Notes: a model not told the origin generated them from the letters alone. Shown: positions 26,606 to 38,355, numbered from the stretch's first letter. The stretch: 64,000 nt of DNA from Stenocarpella maydis (GCA_002270565.1 NQMI01000006.1:702244-766243), one strand, 5' to 3'. Numbers and translations: made by a program.

Positions 26606-27202
26606 GGAAATTTATGGTGCTAGTCTTGACCTGGAACACTGAGGAGAGTAGCTCGAGCTCGAGCTCTCGGCTGAAAGGAAACGTTGTGGAGCAGCCTCGG
26701 TGTATTGGGGATTAGGGCAATTACTCGGCTTCCGTTGTCCTTCAAGATGTGGGGTTTGTTCTAAAGTTCTTTTGCCACTGTACCTGGATGGTCAGCGTAT
26801 AGATAGTTCTCATGGCTGTCAGCTAGGTTCCTTCACAGGATGTGCCCTCGACCAAGAAACACACTGCCGGCCACCTGATTCCCTGCTGTGATGCTTGCTC
26901 TTGAGAATTCATCCATAGCATTGTTATTATGTTGGCGGTCCGATCATATGCTGCTGTTCCCTTCCGCATGGAGAGGCGAGCACTCGCGGACAGGCAGTGG
27001 TATCACAAGCTGGCACCATAAAAATGCGTTACCATCGCGCATGCCATCAATGCCTGGCTGAGAAATGCGTGGCTTCATTGACAAAGAAAGCAAAACTCTG
27101 TAAGGAAGACCGGTCTACTTCTGTGGGTAGAATCGCCTCCAAACACCCTACCTATGCTAAGTTGGTATGGCCCACCTATCAGGAGTTCCCAGGGCGGACT
27201 GG
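26606..27202. other. Convergent intergenic spacer
   Basis: About 0.6 kb between the 3' ends of the P450 and the 2EXR-like gene. It contains a short GAGCTCGAGCTCGAGCTC alternation near 26650. No gene is seen. Confidence 0.45.
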
Positions 27203-27928
27203 TCAGTGGCTGTCCTTCTCGACCAGACTCAAGATCTGCTCACCCACCGCCTTCTTGATGGCTACCTTTCGCTCCTCGGTCCACTTCTTGCCCTTGACCC
27301 GCATGTTCAGACCTCCACCCCTGACCCACCTATCTGAATTGTCCAGAAAGGTCCAATTGAGCGTGGCGTCCAAAATCTCCATGACCTTGTTGATCCCCCG
27401 GGCCGGCACCGCCTGACCGAGGTAGGTCGAAAGGGGGCGGTAAATCTCCTCCGCCATCATGCCTGCCAGCGAGGCATCCCAGTCGGAAACGCTCATGCCA
27501 GGGTAGCTCCACGGGGAAGGTGTCATTCTCATGAAGATGTTGAATTCCAGAGTCTCGAGGTCGTGGGCGTCCGCGAGGAGCGCATAGACAGGGGGCATTC
27601 GATGACGTGCGGTGGCACCGCAGAATTTGAGAGATAGGTGTCGCAGGTAGCTCATGGTTGAGGGCCGCAGCTTGGTCAGGAAACTCTCCAGCGCCGCGAT
27701 GCCATAGAACTCAAACTTCTGGCTGTAGACGATGCCGCTTGTCTCGGCCTCGATGGTCTTGCAGGTGCGAAGCAGCGCGGCATGATTGTCCTCGAGGTGG
27801 TACACGGACCCGACGACGATGGTATTGTTTCTGACGAGCACCATGTGGTAGATGATGTTTCGCACTTCGGGGGCCAGATTTCTGTGCATTTGGTTAGCTT
27901 CAGAACTTGCTGGTGCCTCAGCAGCCAT
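27203..27928 (-). CDS. 2EXR/F-box-like protein
   Basis: Open frame of 241 aa from the ATG at 27928. The core NLAPEVRNIIYHMVLV, followed by HAALLRTCKTIEAETSGIVYSQKFEFYG, matches the fungal 2EXR/F-box-like pattern (L-P-x-E-I-R-x-x-I-Y, then LLRTCxxIxxEasxiFY). Such proteins are numerous in Pezizomycotina and may act as substrate adaptors, but the function here is unknown. The C-terminal half is helical with a basic stretch (KGKKWTEERKVAIKKAV). The 5' end is uncertain: CTAAC followed by AAATGCACAG lies just before NLAPEV and looks like a branch site plus 3' splice site. An open stretch up to 28262 (ATG, MAPPSQDRYLSDLAEI) could supply upstream exons. Confidence 0.7.
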   Translation of the reverse strand: MAAEAPASSEANQMHRNLAPEVRNIIYHMVLVRNNTIVVGSVYHLEDNHAALLRTCKTIEAETSGIVYSQKFEFYGIAALESFLTKLRPSTMSYLRHLSLKFCGATARHRMPPVYALLADAHDLETLEFNIFMRMTPSPWSYPGMSVSDWDASLAGMMAEEIYRPLSTYLGQAVPARGINKVMEILDATLNWTFLDNSDRWVRGGGLNMRVKGKKWTEERKVAIKKAVGEQILSLVEKDSH

Positions 27929-28104
27929 GTTGGGGGTGGTCACCTACAGGAAGCCACGACCTGGATGACGCTCGAACATCTCGTACCAGTGCTTCGCACC
28001 AGCGCAGTTGCGATTGGTGCGGACTCGCTAGGGGACATCGATCGTCAGCTTCCAAGTCATGTGCTCGGACGGGGAAGAAGGGGGTGCCAACCTTGGTGTC
28101 GTCT

Positions 28105-28157
28105 TCAGGGCGACCAATTGCGTGGGGGTATTCAGGGAGACGACCAATTGCGTGACG
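28105..28157. repeat. Direct duplication of GACCAATTGCGTG
   Basis: The 13-base word GACCAATTGCGTG occurs twice about 33 bases apart, in the open stretch upstream of the 2EXR-like gene. On the minus strand it would encode a repeated HAIGR motif. Confidence 0.6.
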
Positions 28158-28872
28158 CTTTGCAGCGGGAAGCCTGGATTTCAAGTGAACCATGTTGGCT
28201 TCTGGCATCTTGAGAATCTCGGCGAGGTCAGATAGATACCTGTCTTGCGATGGCGGCGCCATGGCGACTTTGCGAGAAATTCTGTTTGAAGTTTCAGGTC
28301 CGGCAGGTCGATATGATAGGAAAGACGTTGCTCGGTTCCCAGGACGAAGTGGTTTGAGAGGATGAAGTCGTCCGAGAAGGCAAAGCTTCGAGAGGGTAAA
28401 GTGGTTTGATGGAGAGATGGGTCAAAAGGCCGAAATGGCTGGGAGAGGCGAGATGGTTCAAATAGGAAAAGGGCACGTGATAAGAGACGGACTAATTCAC
28501 CTCAGCTTGAATACGGTGGGCAGCGCTACTTATTCACTATGGGCTTGTGACCAGGGACAATGCTGCGTTGTTTGCATTGGCAACTTGGGCGAGATAAGAT
28601 CGGGTGAATTTCAAATACAGCCCGTAAGTGAATATTCCCATCTCAAGTGCCAGCCTCGTTCGAGCACAATTCTGCACAAGAAATGGCTATGCTCGTGCAT
28701 AAAGTCGATGGTCCTGTCGTGCATCAGTACTAGCAACACCATATGGAAAGCCCCTGCTGATGCTCTGGGAGCTATTCATCCAAGTACTCCGGCTTAAATA
28801 GGCATGGAGGGCGTTCATCCTCACCACTCGCTCCACTAGCTCCTCCAGCAAACCCCCTCCACGCCACCCAAT

Positions 28873-28952
28873 AGGGCCCTCCGCGTGCCCAGAGGGAGAG
28901 CCCTCACGTACCCAGAGAGGGGGCTTCCGTAAAGGCCCTTACGTGCCTAAAG
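28873..28952. repeat. Diverged 22-bp minisatellite, three units
   Basis: Three related 22-mers at 28873-28894, 28896-28917 and 28931-28952 share the framework RGRGCCCT-x-CGTRCC-x-ARAG. The spacing between them is irregular. No gene overlaps them. Confidence 0.55.
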
Positions 28953-30156
28953 GAAAACGACCTCTTCCTGGTCCCCTAGCCCTCTAAGCTAAGGTTCTCT
29001 CACGGGTTAATCAGTAGGCAGACTTAATACCTAATCAGTAGTTAAGATTTTCTGCAAATTATTTAGGTAGTACGGTGTGATAAGTAAGCTCCGTTCATAG
29101 GCTATCCTGCGTGAAGAGCAAATCGAGAGGAGGCGTTACAGCAGGGAATCCCATGGCCATGAGTGACGGGCTGAGGGTGCACAATAAAAAGACGTCCTCT
29201 ATCTTGACCGAGACAGACCATTAGCAATGGGAAAGTCCAGATATGATGAGATGTACAACGTTTTGGATGCCATGAGGAACCAGGAACCCGCCAGCATTCC
29301 TCTTCTACAATCGCCCCAGTAAGAGTGATTTAAATTTCTGACTGGGGCAGAGAATTTCATTCCACGGCAGCAGTATGGCCCTTGCCCAGATACAAGACAT
29401 CGCATCCCACCTAGCCTGGTGGGCAGCACCTGATCCACATTCGTGCGAATGACCATCGCCGAGGCTGATACTCCTAGCCCCGGCCCCTAATTGCTCCTCG
29501 TTAACATGCTGGCCGCCACAGCGGCTAGCGGTGCACAACCGCCCTCCAGGCTCTCGAAGGTACACCAGCAGAGAGACCGGGTGCAGGCACAGGGCGTCCT
29601 ACGAAGGCCAGCTGAACCTTCTGGGCATTGGGGCTTACTATCTGTGATCGCATCCAGAGGTAATTGGTCTAGGGGGGATCTTGATCGGAGACACGAGGAA
29701 GGCCCACGAATGGTGGCAAGGCAACCTGTGAGACGACTCGCGTTTTGGCTTCATTAAAAATGTACGTCAGTCGTGTTTTCTGTCATATTGGATGGGCATC
29801 CATGCATCCCTGCGTCAAAATGCCCAATACCAGTAATGTGGCGTTGAACTTTAAACGTTTCCGAATAGCGAACAATTTAAATGCTTGCCTCAAAAGTAAA
29901 CTACCACTGGTAGACTACCTTGGTGTTCACAACAGTCAACTTGTAGAAGCCAGGAGTCGGAACGCAACCGCGAGGCTGGGTAAGCCGCTTGGTTTCCTTT
30001 CAGGCGAAAAGCGCTCTGGGGCTAAGCAGCGAGCATGCCGGCAGACGAGACGCACGAGGAGCTAGTTAGGAACTTGGTTCAAAGTCAAAGTGGCATTGTC
30101 ATTACTCCACCATCCCATAGCGCTTAGGGGTATCATACAATCCAGCAAAAGAGAAA

Positions 30157-31367
30157 TCATGACTCCCGCCCGGCTCCCCTCACCTCCACAATATTGTGGC
30201 ACATCTTCAAGAACCTCTCCCTGTACTCGTCGGGCGTGGTGGTGATGCTCATCGGCCCGTGGTGATGGATAAGCTTGTTGTACGTGTTGATCAAGAAGGT
30301 AATCAATCGTGGCTGGAACTTGTGCTTGGCCCAGAAAAAGTCGAGGATAGCCGCCCGGTAGACATAATTGCCGTCCGCACTCGGGACTCCAGTGCGCCAG
30401 GAGGGCGGGTCAGGGGGCACGGCGGGCGGGTCTCGAGGCAGCGCTTCCACGACGTCTTCTGCGGCGGAGTTGGATGAGGCGGGATCGCGGTCGACAGCTT
30501 GGCCGGAGGCCTCTGCGTTGATTCGCACGAGGAAGAGGGAATAGTCGACGGCGTTGTAGTGCGCTAACATCCGCGTGTCCTCCTCTAGGTTGCGCCAGAG
30601 ATCTTGGGCCTGATCGGTGCTGAGGATGATCTTGCCGTTAAACTCGTCGGCGAGCTGGTCCTTGGTTGCGTCGCTTGTCAGCCTGCCGTCGGCGATGTCT
30701 CGTTCCGGATAAAAGTAGCTCGTAGGCTTTAGGTCCCAGTTCTCCCATTTCGGAGCGCCTGCCTGTTTCGCCTCCTCCTGGCCATACATTATATTCTCCA
30801 TAACGATGTGGTGATTTGGCGCGGCGCCAATCTGGCGGCCAATGGCAAGGCCTGAGCTAGCCAGGAAGTCGCATATGCGGATGATCAGGGTCCTGGGGTG
30901 GGCGCCCATGTATGCAGCGTAGATGTCGAGCAGATCATTCCGGAAGAAGGTGTGCTCATGATGGCGTGGAACAGATTTGACAAGATATTTCTGGTCGGCA
31001 GTTGAGAAGAATGACTACCGCAAAACGAGATCAGTCAATTGTTTCATGGTAGAGGTGCTTCAGCTTTTGGGTGTTGACTTACCGAGCCGGAAAAGCCCAT
31101 GTCTCCCATCGGCTGGAGGGCATCTTCTGGCTTTTTACCATCATCGACACGGAATGAGGCAAGGTATTCGTCGTCGTCAACCTTCCAGTGTTGCTGTCTC
31201 AGGTTCGCAAAGATCTCGGGGCGATGCTTGTGGAGGGGCAGCTGGTACAGGGAGAAAATGGTGGAGAGGAGGGCCAGGATGTAGGCGATTGGTGAGCGAG
31301 ACCTCTTCTTTGCGCCCTCGAGTACAGTCTGCACGATCGAACGTGCGATGGATTCGAGTCGGCCCAT
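30157..31367 (-). CDS. Small PIPK-domain (phosphatidylinositol phosphate kinase-like) protein
   Basis: Two exons, 31367-31083 and 31014-30157, with a 68-bp intron, give 380 aa. The splice rebuilds the PIPK glycine loop GDMGFSGSSFFSTADQKYLVK, in which K108 is the expected ATP-binding lysine. Further PIPK landmarks are HHIVMENIMYG, DYSLFLVRI (D252, the catalytic-loop Asp position of the family motif) and YRAAILDFFW (D320, the metal-binding position). The end carries the family C-terminal pattern (SITTTPDEYRERFLKMCHNIVE). It is much shorter than Mss4-type PIP5 kinases and lacks their N-terminal regions. The insert before the ILD motif is rich in Pro, Asp and Glu. Whether it phosphorylates phosphoinositides is unknown. 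Fungi carry additional short PIPK-like (SAICAR-synthase-fold) paralogues of unknown role. A GTG-started extension to 31511 is open but not supported by an ATG. Confidence 0.83.
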
Positions 31368-32020
31368 TGCGGCTGTTTCGTGAAACTGGCCGTCTGGTGA
31401 GACAACGAGAACCGTGTCTGAAAAGATGGCCTCGACAGGTCGAGGAGGCAAAGCTGCCGTTCCGCTTTGTTGATGGTCCAATGACGACTGCAGTGGTTGA
31501 TATCGGGACACAGCGTGACGTCAGGGCCTGGGCACGTATGCAGTTGCCCGCCGCAGGATTACCTGAGGTGCCTAGCATACTAGTGCGGCCCCTAGCTACT
31601 GTAGGTACGAGATAGGTACATTGCTCCACTGCCCGCCCACTGATCCCCATGTTATGGAGCACCTAGACAGAGGCTCAAAACCTTAACATGACTTTCAACT
31701 CTTCATGTAGCATTCATTCCTCAATGCTTCCAAAATCTCCCACAGACTACCATAGCTTGCTTACTCGTCCATGAATGTCTGGTAGGCGCATGAATCTAGA
31801 AAACTCCCCCTTTCTATCACTCCCTTCCTCAATGTGGCAATGCTCACTCAGTGTCCAGTACCCGCCACCTACTCTGTCTGCCAGATCTGTCCCTCCAAAT
31901 TGCGATGTGCTTCTTGTACCGGCTGTATGCTGTGCTGCTGGCCACAATCTTCGCAACCCGCGATAGCCCTCTCTACAGCGCGTGGTTGCTGCAGCAGATG
32001 ACCATCAAGACAGTGAGTCC
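31368..32020. other. Spacer between the PIPK-like gene and the 692-aa protein gene
   Basis: About 0.65 kb containing the PIPK-like promoter and the 3' flank of the next gene. Nothing else is recognised. Confidence 0.4.
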
Positions 32021-34099
32021 TCACTTGACTGCATGAAAGCTCTCTCGAGCTTCCGACGGCATGGCTCTAGGGTCCAAGCTCCGAACGATCGCCCGTGCTT
32101 CATCATATGTCTGCTCAGAAGCCCGGGAGAGGCAACGCAGAAGCCTTAGCAGCTCGGCTCTCGGTGCATCGCCGACTCGGAGTTGGAACTCATCTGTGGT
32201 GCAAAGCAGCTCCACTTCCCCCCAGGGCTGGCGCCGCATTCTGGGTGCTCCAGGCGCATCAGTCGTGGACGCCAACCAGCGAATCAGGGCCAAAGTAGGA
32301 TAAAGGGCAGGCCCATCCATCCTTCTCATCATCCTCATCCCATCGTGTCGGCGTTGCTGGCGAAAGAAGTTGGTATGGCTATCATAAACGGAGCGTAGCC
32401 GCGCAAGCTCGCTGGAGGTGCTCTCGCCTACACCGGCGAGGATCACGTCCGCAGTGATGTTTTCATCGTGCATGGCTTCAGTATCCGGCAGCGAGGAGGC
32501 ATCATGCTCGTGATTGCCGGTGGTGACAAGTGTTAAGCTGTCCTCGGAAGATGTGTCGTATATTGCCGTTAAGGCGTCCTCCTCCTCCCATATCTGGGGT
32601 GGTAGCGCCAAGTGCCGTTCAGGTCTAAGCGGCGTCGAGTAAATTCTCCAAGAGACCTCTCGAACAGGAGCTCGGCCAGCGTCCGGATCAGGGGTGTGAT
32701 CATCCGACTTGAGCCTTCGCATGAGCTGCCGGAACCTCACATTGCGGTTTTGATCATCAGACGTCTGGGCGACTACCTGCTCGTACAAGCGCGCTGTATG
32801 GTACTCGGCTGTGGAGCCCGGACGGGGAATCCCAGACCGGCGATGGCGTCTTACCGGAGATTCAGTCTCTGCGGCACCATCTAGAGCCATGCTGTCTGCC
32901 CGCCGAAGTTGCACACCCCTAGTCTGCATGTTGGCGTGGCGTGCGGATCTGGCCACAGCACCAGACGGTAGCACGAGGTCGGCCTCCGGGCTGTTTAAGG
33001 ACCCGAAGTCGAAAGGGTTCGGTTGACTCTCAGAGACTTCAAGCTTGCTCGCCTTTCCAAGCCTAGAGAACTTGACCGCACGCGCCTGGCCCAACAAGAA
33101 GTCCCCGTCCGATGGTTGAGATTCTAGACTCTGTGAAGTTACCTCCGGTCCCATCAAGGTGTGTTCCCGATGCTTCTCGTACTCCTTCGAATCAGTCCTC
33201 CTCACTTTCTCATTGACTTCTGCCATGAGCGATCTCATGCGGCGGATGGCAGGATTGTCTTGTTCGCCAGTTGTATAGCGAAGGATTCTGTGATAATCTC
33301 TGGCGGTTAGTATGAGTGGTTCGTGGCGTACGCCTCCCGTCTGGACATTCATGAGCTTGGCATGTTGTGGCGACACCTTTGGGGCCTTGAAACGCTGGAA
33401 GGGGCCGCTGCCTGCTCTCACGCTTCCAGCCCACACCGGAGCTGCATCCTCTTGGGAGGCAATAGAAGATCTGGTGCCCGAGTTCTCCGTACTTGGGCTG
33501 CTTCTGCTATTCTCTTTAGGGGCATTTCGCTCGCCGCCTGCACTGTCGTTTATTTCGGCCTCCAGCAAGACTTCCGCCGTCTGTGCGCTGAGTCCCAGTG
33601 TCCCAGCCGAAATGTTGACCTCCTCCGTCCGATTCATGGTTGCTAATAACTGACAGCGGCTCCAGTCGCGGTAGCTCATGCGTTTAGTATTCTTTTGAAT
33701 AGCGGCGGTCGGCCGAATAGTTTTTTGGCCGACGACGCCAGCCTCGCGAGGCTCCTGGTCTCCGCCTCGGCCTGACTCTAAATACTGCGCCCCGAGGCAG
33801 CTCGCGGCGGGCTGACGTCGTAGGCGATTAGCGAAGCTCTTTGGGTCGGGCTCTGTCTTTGGGGTCTGGGCTGCTGAGGGGTTGGGTGCCTCTTGGGGGA
33901 AATATTGCCATTGTTTTGTCGCAATGTACCTTGTTCCGCCCTCACGACCGAAGCTGTCGGCCGGTCTCTCGTCTAGGCCACTCGCGATGAAGCTACCCTC
34001 GTCCGATGTCCACCTGATGGGAAACGACAGGGCTCTCTGGACTTGACCCGCATCCCGTGGGTCGGTAAGGTAGACCACGAGGCCTTCGGAGTTCTCCAT
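32021..34099 (-). CDS. Uncharacterised 692-aa protein
   Basis: Open frame from the ATG at 34099 (MENSEGLVVYLTDPRD) to 32021. I do not recognise a domain. The N-terminal 60 residues look folded, with the hydrophobic strand SEGLVVYL. Residues about 60-500 are Ser/Pro/Arg-rich and probably disordered. The last 140 residues again look structured and helical (LARLRSVYDSHTNFFRQQ, PTLALIRWLAST, LLRLLRCLSRASEQTYDEAR). No signal peptide or TM segment is seen. The frame extends 36 bases upstream without an ATG, so a short 5' exon is possible. It lies on the same strand as the PIPK-like gene, upstream of it. That it is a real gene rests mainly on its unbroken 2-kb frame and its coherent, non-repetitive C-terminus. 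Confidence 0.68.
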   Translation of the reverse strand: MENSEGLVVYLTDPRDAGQVQRALSFPIRWTSDEGSFIASGLDERPADSFGREGGTRYIATKQWQYFPQEAPNPSAAQTPKTEPDPKSFANRLRRQPAASCLGAQYLESGRGGDQEPREAGVVGQKTIRPTAAIQKNTKRMSYRDWSRCQLLATMNRTEEVNISAGTLGLSAQTAEVLLEAEINDSAGGERNAPKENSRSSPSTENSGTRSSIASQEDAAPVWAGSVRAGSGPFQRFKAPKVSPQHAKLMNVQTGGVRHEPLILTARDYHRILRYTTGEQDNPAIRRMRSLMAEVNEKVRRTDSKEYEKHREHTLMGPEVTSQSLESQPSDGDFLLGQARAVKFSRLGKASKLEVSESQPNPFDFGSLNSPEADLVLPSGAVARSARHANMQTRGVQLRRADSMALDGAAETESPVRRHRRSGIPRPGSTAEYHTARLYEQVVAQTSDDQNRNVRFRQLMRRLKSDDHTPDPDAGRAPVREVSWRIYSTPLRPERHLALPPQIWEEEDALTAIYDTSSEDSLTLVTTGNHEHDASSLPDTEAMHDENITADVILAGVGESTSSELARLRSVYDSHTNFFRQQRRHDGMRMMRRMDGPALYPTLALIRWLASTTDAPGAPRMRRQPWGEVELLCTTDEFQLRVGDAPRAELLRLLRCLSRASEQTYDEARAIVRSLDPRAMPSEARESFHAVK

Positions 34100-35196
34100 T
34101 CCGAGGAGGTCTGGCAAAAATAGACCAACTTGCAAGCTGTTGTCAGTAAAGAGTAGGGCTCGACGGGTAATGGATGTGGGGTCTTGGGTAGTGGTCGTTC
34201 GTGGTGTTGTTTTGACCGGGGTGGAGTGGCTGGTCTAAAATTGACTGAAGAGAAGGGTTATCGATTTCTTCGGTAAGGGACGAGGTGTGTTGACGGTGAA
34301 GACTGTGGGTGGTGTCAGTTCGATCAGGCTTTTCTGCCACCTGTAGACGTCAATCCGCGAACGAACCTTCAATCTAGAACAGAACGCGGGTATACAGACA
34401 ACTTGGTCAAAGTGCTAGGTTACCAAGCAAGCCGTGTAGGAATTCGGAAGACTCGTGAAATTGTATGCAACCATCAAATAAGGACTCAGTGAGGGGAGGA
34501 CACACAAGATGCACTCAATTGTGAGACTTGCGGGTTAGTTCGCGGGGTGTATCAAACGCGGGTCCACATTCAGGGCAGCAGGCAAGCAGCAGCCTGAACC
34601 CGTCTTCACTGGAAACAGGGCTCCACTTAGTGAAATGGATTTTAAGGGCAGGCTGTCTATTCACTGGTATGGCCTGAGAAATTCTAGCTCCAGATGTACA
34701 TGCCATGCCCAGGGCTTGTCAACAGTATGGCTTGCCGGCGGATGATGTAGTAGCGTCCCTGAGGAGATGGGACAAGAGAAAACATTCGGGTGTAAACATC
34801 TTACTGTCTAGATGCTATTTTGATGCTCTATGTTCACGAATCCGCTACCATTTATTTGAAAATCCAATCTTCCCTGCTGAGCTTTGGATGAAGCGGTGGT
34901 CAGCCGCCTCGCCGCCCTGGTGGTGACCCCCCCAAGGGTCATCGAGCCATAGACGACTTTGCAGCCATTGGCGACAGCAACGACGAGGACCAGCAGATCC
35001 CTCAGCAGGATCCCTGCCCGTGCCTAACGTGCACCGAGCAGCTCCTCGCCACGGGGGCCCTGCCCGAGTGCGACAAGGGCATGCGGGCTGCGTCGTGTAC
35101 CAATTGTCGAGTCCGCATTGCCTCAATCCCACTGGCCATCATGAGTAGGCCTTGAAATGCCTGTGTGGAAATCCGTACGGCCACCCCCGCTCGATG
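34100..35196. other. Gene-free spacer
   Basis: About 1.1 kb. It has short ORFs on both strands only. The left part is the promoter of the 692-aa protein gene and the right part is the 3' flank of the MFS transporter. Confidence 0.4.
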
Positions 35197-36994
35197 CTAA
35201 CCAGAGGATTCTTTCTGCTCTCGCCTCCAGAAAGACCTTAGCACGAAGAGCATTACTAGCATGCACAAGTCGAGGGCGATCGTCCAGTTGTACCCGATGA
35301 GGTACCTCGGGGCATCAACAGTCTTCCAGACGCTGGTAATCAAGGTTAGCCTGAATCTCGTCCGACCCGCAGATGTTTCCACCGGCTTACAATAACGGCA
35401 GCCAGGCCCCAAATGTGTTTCCTATCGTGTTCATGCTGCTGATCACGATGGCCCGCTCTTCCGCATCCCCAGCGCAGATCTCGTTAGCCCACGCATAGAT
35501 AACAGCCGCGATGCCGTCAGCCGACCCAGATAGGAAGAAGGCAAAGAACTTGAGCCCGACGGGGACGTTCCATATCGCAAGGATGACACTTGCGAAGATG
35601 TTCAGGCCCGCCGTAGCGGCAATCAGAGGGACCTTGGCATCGTACGCATCGGACAGAATACCGCAGATGACGGACGCAATGATGGTGACGGCGGGCGAGA
35701 CGGTGGTGATTGTGTTGATCGACTCGACGTTGTACCCCTCCTCCTTGAGCCACAGCGGCAGGCCGCTGTTGGCCGAGACGCCGTCGGCCTGCGAGAAGAA
35801 GAAGGCGAACGAGACAAGCACCCAGAAGTGCCAGCCCGACAGCACCGTCCTGACCAGGGGCCACGCCAGCGGCTTCCGCGGCTCGCGGCGCTCCCGTGCC
35901 ATGCGGACCCTGGCCAGCTCGACCTCCCGGGCGGTGAGGATGCGGGACTTGCAGTTGTCTGGCTGGCCGGGCAAGGCGAGGAACCCGAGCAGCGCGACAG
36001 GTATGGTGCAGCCGAAGCCTATGCCTCGTCAGACCAGTGAGCTTGTATATGGCGGTTGAAGGATGCTCATCTTACAGATGATGTACAGCCAACGCCATCC
36101 TTCTATGCCATGCTTTCCGTCGAGGGTGGCGTGTGCACCGCTCTGGATATATCCAGAGCTCATGCCGCCTATCTGGCTCGCTATGAAGAAGAGGGCACCT
36201 CTTCTGCTGAGCTCGGAGCGCTTATACCAGCATCCAAGGTACCATTGAACAGCTGGGAAAAAGAGACTGCCGGCGGCGCCAACGAAGAAGCGGATGACAT
36301 AGAGTTGGTGAACGTTGGTTACTTTATACTGAGAGCGTGTCAGCACCTCGCACAATGGTGTGCACTGGTTAGTTTCCTTATTGGGGAGAAATAAGAACCG
36401 CTCTAGAATGAACAATGATCAATGGAGAATATTACAGCGTTACTCACTTGGAGCAGGGTGAGAATGCCCCAGATGAGGTCGGCCCCCGGGATAAAATACG
36501 TCGCGGAAAAGCGGGTCATCTAGTACAGCAGGTTAACGCCGGTCTGCAGGTAACAACTGACTTGGGCATTGTACAAGAACCGTCAAAGGTATTTGCAATG
36601 TTATAAAGCCGACCCTACAGTATCCGTGAGCAATGCGGGTAGGACTGTCAGAGACAGGCACTTACATATAAGTGGTGTTCAGGTAATTCAATTCGTTACC
36701 ATACAGCTTGAGATCCTCCTTCATGCCGCTAACATAAGCTGTGCTGGTCGCTGAGGAGTCCAAGACTTTGGCCCAGTACGCCAGGAAGACAAAGATCATG
36801 ATCAAGCAGTCCAGCTTGATAATGAGACGACGTTCCTCTGGAGTGTCGTCCGGTGCAAACCATTGGTACCATTTCTGCCGGGCTGGGCTTGGCGAAAATG
36901 CCTGTTCAGCCACCGGGATGTCAACCTGGTATGGCGATTTCTCGGCGCCGGTTGATGCAGCCACAGCTGACAACTTTTCGGTGGGGGTTGACAT
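35197..36994 (-). CDS. MFS transporter, anion:cation symporter family (Liz1/Dal5-like)
   Basis: Six exons, 36994-36666, 36614-36575, 36519-36448, 36328-36076, 36018-35391 and 35332-35197, give 485 aa; all phases agree. Introns are 51, 55, 119, 57 and 58 bp. The N-terminus is cytosolic (MSTPTEKLSAV). The family pattern is clear: VKLDCLIMIFVFLAYWAKVLD in TM1, GMKEDLKLYGNELNYLNTTYM, IRFFVGAAGSLFFPAVQWYLG, YNVESINTITTVSP and PRYLIGYNWTIALD. About twelve TM segments are expected. ACS-family permeases import vitamins and organic anions (pantothenate, nicotinate, allantoate) with protons. The closest resemblance I see is to fungal pantothenate (Liz1/Fen2)-like carriers, an inference. Exon 2 is only 40 nt and is needed to restore QIPLTVLMTRFSATYF. 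Confidence 0.9.
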
Positions 36995-38355
36995 ATTTCT
37001 ACTGTAGCCAAGATCAAAGACACCAGGTTGGTCCCTCAAGTTGAGTGCATAAAGACAAAGAGTGATGATGTGCCCAACTGTTATGCTGCACAAATGAGGT
37101 TTGTCGATCTCCCAGTTGGCAAGGTTCTGCGGACAGAAGAGGGAAAATGGATCACGCAATTGACTCGCTGGATGGTGTCCCGGCCCTATCTCGCTCTTGA
37201 CCTCACGGAATGTCAACCGGCGGATCATATCACTCCGGCAACCGGCCCCTGCAGCCCAAATCCGGCAGATCGTGAAGAGTGAGTTGGTGTCACGATTCCT
37301 AGCCTGGCCTTCGAATAGAGCAACTTGACTGGTTTGTTTTGCCATAGCAATAGAAAGAGAAGTACTCGTTTATGTACACAATAGAGCATGCAAATAGTGA
37401 GCCCAGCAAGCCCCTGGTTCGGGACAGTGCCTAGATAGGGGACGTCGCGTCTACTACAACACCTGTGAGAATGGCGTAAGGAAGACCTGAAGGTTGAGAC
37501 ATGCACTGTTGATATGAAACTATCCAGAGGGTTTGAACGAGACAATTGATGATCACCTTTTCCTCTAGTAAGGCTCAGTGCTGACTACAACAGGTGCCTA
37601 GGTAGTCATCTTCATGTGGTATGAGAGGCCCTATTCCAAGACCTGTAAGCAATATAATCACTGTGACTAGGTTGAGAAACACATAGAGAGATCGATCAAT
37701 TCTTCACTTGGGCCGTGTACGACGCAAACACCTGGGTTTGGAAATTACTGTCGGAATACGTAGTCATGCACCCATCTCAGGATTGACATAGAAAGTGTTC
37801 CGCCCCATCTGCTATTCTGAAAATCCAATGATATAGGTATGAACACAACAGCAGCAAGGGGTGCGGATTATATTGTTGATGCGTATTTTCTTTGAACTTC
37901 GAACCCTTCCCGCTATTCGTGAAAGATATCGTCACGGGGTATCTTACCGGCCTGACAAGGTTGATGTGAACCTTTGATCTAGGGTCCAAGGCTTATTTTC
38001 CTCACTCGCAACTTACCCGATCCGGTAAAATCTGAAATTGGGACTGCGGGCCGTGACCACCGAGAAAGGAGTAGGGAAAGTGTGCTCCTTTTCCTTCCAA
38101 TCCGGATCTAAGCGGTCCAGATTCCGTCTTTTGACGCGGCCAGATACCATCATAAACGTTTGACAGTTCAAAGAATCGATCACGTTGGGTTGGAACTTAG
38201 ACAAAGAGGCCAGTTGAATATCATTCTTGTACGGTGCATGGTTTTGTCATCCATGGATGCTTATTTACAGAAGTCACTCTACAATCCTCATTAGCGAGGT
38301 TCATTAGAATTCTCAACCAAACACCACGGCTCCTAATAAATCTCAACCAAACACC
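36995..38355. other. Divergent spacer between MFS and SET genes
   Basis: About 1.36 kb, increasingly AT-rich to the right. It must carry both promoters. I see no gene in it; ORFs such as 37225-37545 on minus have no motif. Confidence 0.4.

Larger units (their letters stand above)
27929..30156. other. Intergenic interval with possible upstream exons
   Basis: The left 330 bp may contain 5' exons of the 2EXR-like gene (open minus frame 28262-27918). The rest shows no coding gene. Around 28870-28955 there is a small diverged tandem array, described separately. Confidence 0.4.

Noticed and set aside
31044..31511. Longer start for the PIPK-like protein
   Set aside because: The extension begins with GTG; the first ATG in frame (31367) matches the family start.
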